From Vitrella brassicaformis (taxonomy: Eukaryota > Sar > Vitrellaceae), in contig CDMY01000273.1 in the NCBI GenBank assembly GCA_001179505.1, positions 1 through 64,000 on the forward strand: DNA of 64,000 bases, written 5' to 3'. Positions within the stretch are counted from its first letter, which is position 1. Each line of letters begins with the position of its first letter. The translations under genes were made by a program, and so were the position numbers. Under the pieces are notes generated by a model. The model made no database searches, was not told the DNA's origin, and saw only the letters and a program-made list of their open reading frames with translations. Positions 1 through 9,333 of the stretch are shown here, in pieces.

Positions 1-1707
1 GTCGGCCCCCGCCCGCAGCAGGGAATGGATGATCAGCTTGTACTTGTCACTCTCGGCTCGACACCGCTCCTTGATGTGCTCGGGTGTGTTGGGGTCCTGC
101 AGCCCTTGGGTGCAGCAATCGAGCTGTCTGGCAGCGATGGCAAGGGGCGTGTCGTTTGTGTAGCGCGTCCGTCTGTTGATCTCGGCAGCAGGCAGCTTGC
201 GGCAGAGGTAGCCGGCCACATAGACTGAGCCATAACTTGTGGCTTCGTGCAGTGGCGTCCATCCAGTGCGGTCGTCTGCCGTCATGTCGGCCCCGTTCGC
301 TGTAATGAGGTCCAGGTAGGCGTTGATGAAGGACTGGGGATAGTGCGCATTTGAGTGGATGGCTGCCTTGTGCACCAGGTTTTCGCCATTGTCGAATCGT
401 TGGGTTGCGAGTGTGGGGTCTCGTTCGATGAGTTGCCGATACATCGACAGCAGCTGCTGCAGATACTCGGGGGGAGGCTGACGATGCAGACGGGGCAGCT
501 TCCACAAGTACAGGTCGATGTGACGCACCATGAGGGTGTCGAAGGCCGTCTGGTTGCCGGATGCGATCGCCAAGCAAATGGGCAGCTCGAGGTCGCCTTG
601 GTCATTGGCTAGGTGGTTGGGGTCGACGCCTCCGTCGATGAGTGCGGTCAGGATGGCCGCCTGCAGCTCGTCAGACGACCACTGGGGCAGGGCCACGGGA
701 CGGGGGTCATAACCACCATCATCTACTTGGATGGTCGGGACGGCATGATCCGACTTGTTGTCAATGGCGAGAAGGACCAGCGACTATTGAATGCCAGCAC
801 ACCCGCTGCCCTTCTGCCGCAGCCGAGGCTCGACATTCGAGTTGGCGCCCTTCTTGATGAGGTCGGTCACCTGCTGCGGGGCCTAGATGGTGCGGCCGAT
901 GATGCCCAGTGTCAGCTCCTTGGTGAGGTCGTCGGTGTTGTGGAGGAATAGAGCCTCGGTGTTATGGGGTCCCAAACAGCCGTCAGGCACCTCGACCGTG
1001 GTGGCCACCACTATTGGATGGCCTGCAACACACACACAGCCACCACACGACACACACAGTGAAGGAATGTGTGTGCGGATCACATTCTTTCGCGTCTGTC
1101 TGTCTGTCTGTCTGGCGTACCGTCCTCCTCATAGCCGTCGTCTTCATCGCTCTCGTCGTCATCGAAGCCGTCGCCCAGCGGCCCTCCGTCGTCATCACTG
1201 TCGTCCTGCACACCATCCTGACACAACAAAGAGGAACAGGGAGGAAAACTGCTGACGCTCGTCGCATGGGGCGGTTGGTGCTGTCAATGAGCGACTCACC
1301 GATTCGGATTCGTTCTCAGCTGCCGCCTGTGGACCTTCCTCCTCCTCGGCCATCTCGCCGTCCTCCTCCTCACGCAACAAATCTGAAACGAAGACACACC
1401 AACACATTCGTCAGCATGACTGAACACAGACACACTGCTCGTGTGATGGTCGGTCTGTGTGGCGTGCTGTTGACTCACCACTGTCAGCGTCATTGTCTTC
1501 TTGCCCGTCTGGCTGCCCGCCGCCATTGTTATCCTCCTCAGCTACATCGTCTGCACACACCATCGAAGACCACACACACACAGACGTGTGGCGCTGATGC
1601 TGTGTGTTTGATGTGTCACATTCATCTGTGTGTGGCGTACCTGCGTCGCCATCGCCACCGTCCGCCATGGCAGCCGAGGCCATGTGGCTGTCGTGACCTC
1701 CAGACAT
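1..1707 (-). CDS. ankyrin-repeat protein, 3' end beyond the left edge, two in-frame TAG codons
   Basis: Five exons join in phase: 1641-1707, 1479-1541, 1300-1382, 1121-1205 and 1022 down to the edge, all with GT..AG introns. The ATG at 1707 opens MSGGHDSHMAS. The first four exons encode an acidic, probably disordered head (runs of D and E). The last exon encodes ankyrin-type repeats: DLIKKGANSN near 860-830, TALIDGGVDPN near 640-610, and GWTPLHEATSYGS near 260-225, the standard TPLHxA helix start. Ankyrin repeats normally mediate protein-protein contacts; no catalytic domain is visible. In the last exon the same frame holds TAG at 883-885 and again at 784-786, yet ankyrin-like coding sequence continues on both sides. 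No intron-like sequence would remove them. The gene is therefore a pseudogene, an assembly-error case or a readthrough case. The family call is firm; the functional status is open. Confidence 0.75.
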
Positions 1708-2490
1708 CTCACTCAAACAGACACCAACAGCTGCACCGACCACACACAGAGAGGCGACAAGAGATGGGCAGTCAGTGAGTCCTTCCCTTCGTCATCTTCC
1801 CCTCCTCCTCTCCCTTCTTGAGTTGCTGTGTGCCGAACACGCACCGTGGTCAGAAGGATCAATCTCTGCCGTACAAGCCTTCACGGGTCCATCATGGGCA
1901 TGGCCGGCCCCAAGCAACACACGCACGAGAGCTGCCAACGCAATAGAGAGACGGGTCTTCAATCCAAGCGAGGACAAACCTTGCTGTCAGAACCCTACGC
2001 CCCGTCTGCGAGCTTTTCGAGGAGAAAAGAAGTCGATAAAGGACCCCGTTTGAAGAGATCTGAGACAGGCAACACACGAGCAGGCAATCCGGACCGACAA
2101 AAGCTGAAAGTGACGGCGAAAAACCGACACGACCGACCCTGGCCGCCAAACAACCCAGCCGTCTTGTTCGGTCGTTGGTTCCCGCGATGGCACAGCCTTA
2201 GCCCGAAGGTATCAATGCGCAGATGGCTCGACAACTACCATGGAAAAGCGAATGTTGTATGTCTTGCAGCCACGGCATCTGTGGCCACTGGCGAGTCCGC
2301 CACGACCTCTCAGCAGCAGCAGCAGCCGTCGGGTGCCCTCGCCATGGCAACAGCTGCTGCCGTCGGCGCCACGGGCAATGGCAATGCCAGCGGCGGATAC
2401 GGTAAGCCTGACATCAGCTGCCGGACAGATGGATGGATGGATGAATGTCCTCTCTTCCGCGTGTTGTCGCTGCGTGTCTGTTGGTATGGT
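1708..2490. other. upstream region of the ankyrin gene; one doubtful coding stretch
   Basis: This stretch holds the presumed promoter of the ankyrin gene and no clear gene. A plus-strand frame at about 2214-2401 reads Ser/Gln/Ala/Gly-rich (a QQQQQ run, then GNGNASGGYG) and ends at a good GTAAGC donor. I found no convincing second exon, because the sequence then enters the inverted duplication. It could be a first exon or chance low complexity. Confidence 0.3.
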
Positions 2491-4888
2491 GACCCATGCA
2501 GAGCAGCTGACGCATGCAGAGCGACGCTGCCTGCCTGCCTGCCCGACTGCCTTCTTTCTCTGGCTGGCTACGTCGTTCGTGTGTGTGGTTTGGGGTGTAG
2601 GTGTGGGTTTGTGCATGTGTGTGTGTGTGTGGACCGTTTCTCGACACTTTGGCATGGAGCGACTGGATGGATGAAATGCGAATTGATTGATGCGCAGCAA
2701 GTCACACGAGCGAACAGATACCACAACAGACAGACAGACATACATACACCCACCCTCCCTGTCTACCCAGTGCCACCACCCGCTGCCCCGCCTGTTTGAA
2801 CAAAGGCACCCAGGAACACGCAATAACTGCGTGCCTACAAATAGAGACTTAAACCAGCACCCCCTTGTCGCACCACATGTTCCCTCCCACCTGAAGCCAG
2901 CCCTCCTCCCTCCCTCTCTCTGTGGCCGACCAGCCGACCCCTATGCCGCCACCTTCTGGCGAACAAGCGCAGCTGTCTGAGGGTACCGCTCATCTGGGCG
3001 GCGCTTCCAAGCAACGGGGAGCTCCGTGGTGCAGATCCTCAGGCGCGCGTCAACGCGGACCAGGAAATCATCGGCCGCCTTGTCCCCACACAGAATGAAG
3101 ATCGTCCCATGCCACCGCATACTTGCGCCGTCGACCCACCAGTAGACCACTTTGCGGCAGCCCTTCCACTGTCCCCTTGCGTGCCGCATGACGTCTCGGG
3201 TGAGCTGGTACTCGGTGGGCCGTGGAGTGAGGAGTTGGCTTGGGTGCGTGTGGTGGGGGCGCAGCCGAAAGTGGATCCCGTCGGTCAGGTGCTTGTCGGT
3301 CAAGAAGACTATGATATCCGTGAACGAACAGTAAACGTACTTGCCACCTGCAGACAGACAGCAGACATGGAGGATTCACACATTTATCTCTCCGCCATCC
3401 CACGAGGGTTCTGTCGGCTGCTGCGCTCACATTTGGTCGGCGGGTCGGGATCAGTCAAATCGATGGTTACGTAGGTCAGGGGGTGGGTCAGCCATGAGGG
3501 TCCCACATGATCTTGGCCATTGGCGCGGACTAGACCCGCATACGCATCGAAGATACGGTAACTGAACAGCGAGTACTGGCGCACCGCCTCCGGCCGCGTG
3601 TCGAAGACCGCCCGGCTGCCCACCTGCCGCAGATCATCTGGCGTGATGATGATAGGCAGAGAGGGAAGTTCGCGGCAGTTCTTGAGGCAGTGGATGAGCG
3701 ACACACATCGGTCCCAGCGGCCGCCCTCCTCGATGACGTACAACACCCTCAACAGATAACTCACCCTAGTGTCTCGACGGATCAGCAGCAGCACGTCCAT
3801 TAGCCCACTCCAGATTAGAACGCACATTACGAACAACCAAACCGACGATAAGACGCGGAGCAGCCAACCATGATCGCAACGCCAAGCGGCGGGGTCAAAT
3901 CCCGCTCGAGTAGCCTCCCCTTGGCACACTCGAGGAGTATCCACACACCCAGACCGTGACCCAAGTCGTCAAACGCCAAACAGAACTGCCTATACGCTCG
4001 CACGACGAAGGACGCCTCCCCAAGCCATCGGATGGCCGCTTCAATCACAAAAAAGGGGACCGCCCAGGCAAGAAGGGAGAGAAGCCCCTGGATGGGCCAC
4101 TGAATCCACGGGAACACGGCCAGCGGCTGCAGCAGAAAGGATGCCGGGGGCCCTATCAGGTTGGCGGTATAGTAGAGGAGGAGCCCATAAACGAAGAAGT
4201 AAACGTTTGAGCCCACGACAACTTGAGCGATAGCAGAGACCACACTGAAGATGGCCGCCATCCACTGCAACAGAATAAGCAGGACCGTCTCGCACCGCTT
4301 CTGGTAGGTGAGCACTCCATCAAGGCCCTTCTCGCGAAGGGCCGCGTCGAGGCGGTGCGTCACATAGCCCTCACTGATGAGCTGGCAGCCGACACTCTTG
4401 GATGAGGCTCGAAGGGCGACGCAGTCGTGAGCTCTGAGGCAAGCCAAAGTTTGCCTCTCGACATCCTCAGGCAAGCCGACCAGATGACACGCACTAGTGC
4501 CCGACTGACGTACACACACCCACGCAGACCGACAGACGCGCACAAGGCAGACATTGAATGGCCGCCTCCGCTCATTATGTGTTGTTCCTCACTCACCGGC
4601 GGCGCCCCTTCTCGGCTCTTGTACGTCTCGCTGTCCACCGGTAAGTTCAGATCCTGCATAAACCACAGACCATTAACACGGACAGCGGTGTTCGTGTTGG
4701 TGTTCGTCGTGCTGCCGGGCACTGTGCTGCGCACCGGCATCTGCCGCGACAAAGGATGGGCCCAGGGATCCGTAGCGCAGGCTATCAATGATTGTCCTCG
4801 GTTAACAAATGACCACACTCGAGGGGGTTGGTTGGTTATTGTGTTTAACGAGGGGGAGAGAGCAGATCCGATCAGCCGCATGCAATGC
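2490..4888 (-). repeat. left arm of a 2.4-kb inverted duplication
   Basis: Read in reverse complement, this arm matches 4940-7370 from the inner end outwards. Matching blocks include the inner core 4857-4888, the first exon (4597-4659 against 5108-5170), the main exon, the last exon, and the 3' flank, where 'aaatagagacttaaaccagc' at 2838 is the complement of sequence near 7005. The outermost recognisable match is a (g/t)tgaccca..tgcagag block near 2490 and 7370. Divergence is moderate, roughly 60-80% by eye, so this is an old duplication and not an assembly artefact. Confidence 0.85.
2941..4659 (-). pseudogene. F-box-like membrane protein, left copy, frameshifted
   Basis: Three exons: 4597-4659, 3431-4504 and 2941-3347, with GT..AG introns. 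The ATG at 4659 (MQDLNLPVDSE) is chosen because the right copy has an aligned ATG and an equally long 63-base first exon. Exon 2 starts with an F-box-like block, LPEDVERQTLACLRAHDC, followed by a Cys/His-containing helix and two or more hydrophobic segments (VVVGSNVYFFVYGLLLYY; LLSLLAWAVPFFVIEAAI). The last exon ends with FILCGDKAADDFLVRV and RRPDERYPQTAALVRQK, a conserved tail shared with the right copy. The frame breaks at about 3865-3905: the first frame stops at 3827 while the homologous protein continues in another frame. Relative to the right copy about 4 bases are missing there, and about 30 residues are also absent nearby. It is a pseudogene unless this is a sequencing error. F-box proteins usually recruit substrates to SCF ubiquitin ligases; that role is only suggested here. 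Confidence 0.65.
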
Positions 4889-5107
4889 GAAGATCGGAGC
4901 TCGCAGAGCGTTAAAACCGGGCAAAAGGGAGATCTGACGCGCATTGCACGTGGCTGATCGGATCTGCTCTCGAGTGTGGTGATACCTGGGAGAGTGATGA
5001 TGATGCACGCCCTCTGACCCATCCTCTGTCGCGGCAGATGCCGGTGCGCAACACCTTGCCCATGGGGCACGACGAACACCAGCACGAACAGCACGGTGGC
5101 TGTGTGT
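4660..5107. promoter_or_regulatory. divergent upstream region at the palindrome centre
   Basis: This 448-bp stretch separates the two divergently transcribed F-box-like copies and contains the axis of the inverted duplication. A near-perfect inverted repeat of about 32 bases (4857-4888 and 4940-4971, sharing gatccgatcagcc) flanks a 51-bp spacer. Both promoters must lie here if the copies are transcribed. No TATA element or other motif stands out. Confidence 0.5.
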
Positions 5108-7370
5108 ATGCACGGTCTGCAGCCAGCGGTGGACAGCGAGGCGTACGAGAGCGGAGAAGGGACACCGCCGGTGAGTGAGTGAGCACTCACACATGACCGC
5201 ACACGCATCCATTGCGCACGTGCGCCGGGTCTGTGTGTGTGTTTGTCCACATCAGTCGGACGCCAATGCGTGTTGGTTGGTCGGCTTGCCCGAGGATGTG
5301 GAGAGGCAACTTCTGGCCTCCCTCACGGCGGAGGACTGTGGCCAGTTCCGCGCCTCGTCCGAGGGTGTCGGCTGCCAGCTGGTCAACGAGGCCTACCTGA
5401 CGCACCGCATCGATGCTGCCATTCGCGATAAGGGCCTCACTGGCGTGTTCACGTACCAGAAGCGCTGCTTGACGGTCCTGCTGCTCCTGCGGCAGTGGAT
5501 CACGTCCACTTTCAACGCGGTCTCCCTTCTCGTTCCAATTGCCGTGGGCGGGATCGTTCTCGTCGTCCTTTATACGCCCATCCTCCTCTGTACCCTCGTC
5601 CTGACCCGTGGGCTGGTCGTCGACCTTCTGGCGCCGCTGACTCCATTTCCGTGGATTCACTTGATTCAGTGGCCTATCGTAGTGATATATATGATTCTCT
5701 CCCTTCTCTTCTGGGCGGCCCCGGTTTTTGGGATCCTATTTGCAATTCGATTGCTTGGGGAGGCGTCCTTTGTCGTGCGAGCGTATCGGCAGTTTTGGGG
5801 TGGCGTGGGACGGCGTATGTGACCTTCTGTGGTCCGTCGCTCGCTCTGTCGTGAGTAGGCTGCGTGTGGCGCTGTCAAACGGCAAGCTATTCCTCGGCTC
5901 TGCAGCCACCTTTGGGACCTGGATCGCCTGGCTTCGGTCCCCGAGCGGGAAGAGGTTTCTGCTTCAGCTGGGCGTGATCCCGCCACTCATCATTGTCGCC
6001 ACAAGATGGGTAGTGCCCTGCAACTTATCATCGCTCGTCTGCCTAACCATTGTATGCCATCTGCTCTGGAGTGAGCTGGTGCTGCGGCTGGTCGAAACCA
6101 GGGAGGGCTATCTGTTGCGGCTGCTGTACGTGATTGAGGAGGGCGGCCGCTGGGACCGGTGTGTGTCGCTTATCCACTACATCAGGAACTGCCGCCTCCT
6201 CCCCTCTCTGCCCATGACCATCACGGCACAAGATCTGCAGCGAGCGGGCAGCCGGGCGGTCTTCGACACGCGGCCCCCGGCGGTGCGCCAGTACTCGCTA
6301 TTCAGTCACCGTATCCGCGAAAGGTTTGCGGGTCTGAGCCGTGTCAACGGCCAGGACTATCTGGGCTGCCCAGCATACGGCGATACGCTGTCGTACGTCA
6401 CCATCGATTTGACTGATCCCGACCCGCCGACCGAACGTGAGCAAACCAGCCAAGAGAGATAGCACAGTGTGTGAATCGTCTCATGTCTGCTGTCTGTCTA
6501 CAGGTCGTGCGTACGACTACTCTTCGTTCACAGACTTGATAGTCTTTTTGATCGACGCGCATATGAGGGACGAGTCGAGCACCGGGACTGAGCTTCGTCT
6601 GTGCCCCCACTTTACCCACCCAAGTGACCTCATCATTCCACCTCCCAAGCAGTACCAGCTCACCCGAGGTGTGATGCTGCACACAAGGGGCCAGTGGAGC
6701 GGCTGCCGCAAAGCGGACGAGCGGCTGGTCGACAAACCTATGGCGGCGATCTTGATTCTGTGTGGGGACAAGGCGGCTGATGAGTTCCTTGTCCGCATCA
6801 ACTCGAGCATGGAGATCTGCACCACTGAGCCCCCCGTTGCTTGCAAGCGCCGCCCAGATGAGCGGTACCCTCAGACAGCTGCGCTCATCCGCCAGAAGGT
6901 GGTGGCCGCATAGGGGCATTCTGCCATACAGACACGCACAGAGAGGGAGGGAGGGGGGCTGACTTCAGGTGGGAGGGTACGTATAGTGCCACGAAGGGGT
7001 GCTGGTTTAAGTCTCTATTTGTACGCACCGCACGCAGTGATTGTGTGTTCCGGGGTGCGTTTGTTCAGACAGGCAGGGCAGGGGGTGTATCAGTTATCTG
7101 CATGACGATCTTGATCCATCTGAGTAGACAGGGAGGGGCTGTGTGAACTGTGGTGCCTATGCCTTCGTGTGACTTGCTGCGCATCAATTAATTCGCACTC
7201 CATTCATCCAGTCGGTCCATGCCAAAGTAGCGGCAAACAGTCAGCACACACACGCACACACACACACACCCCCCAAACCACACCACATGAACGACTTAGC
7301 CAGCCAGAAAATGATGGGACAGACGAAAGGCAGGCAGGCAGGAAGAGGCTCTCTGCATATATGGGTCAAG
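4940..7370 (+). repeat. right arm of the inverted duplication
   Basis: This is the mirror partner of 2490-4888. It carries the plus-strand F-box-like copy and its downstream flank to about 7370. Exon sizes and splice positions are conserved with the left arm: first exons are both 63 bp, and the phase at the last intron is the same. Confidence 0.85.
5108..6913 (+). pseudogene. F-box-like membrane protein, right copy, single-base frameshift
   Basis: Exons 5108-5170, 5256-6436 and 6504-6913. The start MHGLQPAVDSE aligns with the left copy. Residues about 22-70 hold the F-box-like block (LPEDVERQLLASLTAEDC, then FRASSEGVGCQLVNEAYL). Several hydrophobic segments follow (about 5520-5630, 5670-5760 and 5970-6090), then a soluble region with VIEEGGRWDRCVSLIHYI, DTRPPAVRQYSLFSHRI and SYVTIDLTDPDPPTE. 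The frame breaks in the GGGG run at about 5794-5797. Reading one G fewer restores FWVAWDGVCDLLW, in line with FCLAFDDLG in the left copy; as given, the first frame stops at 5820-5822. The homopolymer makes a sequencing error possible. Domain content matches the left copy, and this copy keeps about 30 residues that the other has lost. Function is unknown beyond the F-box resemblance. Confidence 0.65.
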
Positions 7371-7917
7371 ACGCGGAGACGACATACAGAGAAGGCAAAG
7401 TCTGTGTGAGCTTTCTCCCTTGCCGGCGGTGCGTCTGCTGCGTCTGCTGCCCCGTCCCCTCCGTGTGTTGTGTTGGTGGGCGGCAGAGCCTCGCCGGCAG
7501 ACAGAAAGGAGGCCGACACACAGATCCAACACACAGCGGCCGACGGATGGATGGCGCTGCACGTGTGGCGAGTGGGATGGATGGATGGACCAGCAGCAGC
7601 GTTTCACTAGCCTGAGTGTCTGTCTGCCTACGCGAGTGCCTCGACTGTCGTGTGTGCTTGTTGTCTGCATGACTGAGTGGGCGAGTGCCACTGACTCTTG
7701 TTGATAACTCAAATCGCTTCAACACATCAGAAGCAGTCAACACATCAGGCCAACCGTCTCGATTAGCTACCCATTGTGTACACCCACCCACACAAAGACA
7801 CCGCAGCTGCACCGACCACAGCAGCCTCACTGTGGACCTCTCTGACACGCAAACAAGTCAGCCACTGCAAACACCCCCTTCCCCCTCCCTCCCTCCCTCC
7901 GCCCGTCCTACGTTACA
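6914..7917. other. intergenic, outer part of the duplication plus low-complexity DNA
   Basis: To about 7370 this is the outer right arm of the inverted duplication. The rest, up to the bS6 gene, is rich in GGAT, CAGG and CA/TG repeats. Open frames such as 7169-7615 have repeat-driven composition and I see no gene. Confidence 0.6.
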
Positions 7918-8238
7918 TTACATTCTGTACATATTTCTGTTGTGCATCTTGAAGATGTTCTTGCGCAGGACGCCGGCGTGGGTGCGGTAGTAGTCCCTCA
8001 CCTGGCTGACCACCTTGGGCGACGCCGAGAAGGCCGTGTAGAAGAACCGCCCGTACCAGTTGAACCCCACACGCGGCTTGTCCACGCGGAAGCACGTCTT
8101 GCGCCAGCCGAGGTCCTTCAGGCGGAACAGCACGCCGTCGTTGGCATGGATGATCTTGGCGAGGTCGCGGAACAAGGCGCGGATCTCCTCGTCGCCCAGC
8201 CGCTTTGATAGCATCAGGTAGCTCTCGTAGAAGACCAT
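7918..8238 (-). CDS. MRPS6: mitochondrial small-subunit ribosomal protein bS6 (MRPS6-like)
   Basis: A single exon of 106 residues opening MVFYESYLMLSKRLGDEEIR. The pattern is that of bacterial S6: an N-terminal 'YE' strand, a helix ending near the 'GGVLFRLKDLG' position, the strand KDLGWRKTCFRV (equivalent to the DWGRRxLAY strand of bacterial S6), then a hydrophobic strand (FNWYGRFFYTAFSA) and the helix VVSQVRDYYRTHAGVLRKNI. S6 binds 16S-type rRNA together with S18 in the small-subunit platform. The start is placed at the first ATG, and the length matches the family. No presequence extends beyond the domain, which is common for bS6m. A plastid assignment is possible but the short C-terminal tail looks more mitochondrial. 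No intron is needed. Confidence 0.8.
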   Translation of the reverse strand: MVFYESYLMLSKRLGDEEIRALFRDLAKIIHANDGVLFRLKDLGWRKTCFRVDKPRVGFNWYGRFFYTAFSASPKVVSQVRDYYRTHAGVLRKNIFKMHNRNMYRM

Positions 8239-9333
8239 AACTCAGACGCAATTAAGGGGGAAGCAGAGAAGAGGGAAAGATTGATCAGATCAGCAGCGCG
8301 TGAAGGGTTCAGCCAAGGGTGCTTGATGCCATGATGATCTCCATTGACGATGACCTTGCCAGGAGCCTTGATGATGTCCTGATATGATGCAATGTGTTGC
8401 GGGAAGTGACAGAGGGGCCAGATCTGCATACCCTGCAACCCGAACCCTGTGCACTGCAGTGGGGCTGCATGCGACGTAGATCTGCATTTCAGGAGTCGTT
8501 CATTGTCTGGATGGTCTGTCCATCACTCTCACTCATAAAGCGTCAAAATGGCCTGACTGGGTGATGTGACAAGAAGTGTCGAAAAGGACGGACCATCAAT
8601 CAATCAATGCTATGCCATGATGAGATAATGAAACATAAGACGTGTGGACTCTCGCGCCACTCACTCTCTGCCCACCCAGAGATCCCCCCTCCCTCCCTCC
8701 CCCCCTCCCTCCCCCCTGTAAGAAAACACTCACTGGTACGTGATGTGATGTGATGATTAGTATACACACACGGTAGACGCCGAATAAAAGACAAGCAGCG
8801 ATAGCAGCGGGTGGCTGGGTGGGTGGCTGGCTGGCTGGACCAGGGGGATCGGCTCTCACAAGCCAAGCCCAGAGAAGCATATGCGCCCGACCACCCGCCG
8901 GCTCATGGACAGAAAAAGCACACACACACACACACACGAAGGAAAGAGTGTGCAGAAAACATGGCGTGTCCCTCACTGACTGACTGACAGGGCCCATCGG
9001 GCGCTGCACTGCACAGAACACCGACTCGGCAGGTGTGTGAAAGTCTCTCTTACTGGAAGGGCAGTGGGTGCATCTCTCAGTGAGAGAAAAAATCACGTTT
9101 CATAAACGGTGCGGTTCACGTTTGTATGTATGTACGTATGTATGTATATGTGGACGATAAAAATGATGCCTGCCCCACCGCCCCATCCACACACCACCAC
9201 ACCAACACATACACCGACTGCATCAACTCAACACAACACAAGAACACATGAACCCTCTGCGCTCTCTGCTGCTCTCCCTCCCCCTCTCTCTCTCCCTCTC
9301 GACCAGCCCCTCTCTCTCTCTTTCACTCTTGAT
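8239..9333. other. intergenic, low complexity
   Basis: This lies between the start of the bS6 gene and the 3' end of the next minus-strand gene. It contains CT-rich tracts (8690-8720 and 9265-9330), CA repeats and short GTAT repeats (9120-9150). Open frames at 8596-9096 are repeat-driven. The bS6 promoter must be near 8240-8400, but no motif is recognisable. Confidence 0.6.

Noticed and set aside
1828-2799. A 323-residue plus-strand frame.
   Set aside because: It runs through promoter, a donor site and the inverted-duplication flank. The composition after 2400 is repeat-driven and the right arm does not keep the frame.
4360-5250. A 296-residue minus-strand frame across the palindrome centre.
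   Set aside because: It reads through the divergent upstream region and an intron. Conservation between arms supports the short first exon and splice sites instead.
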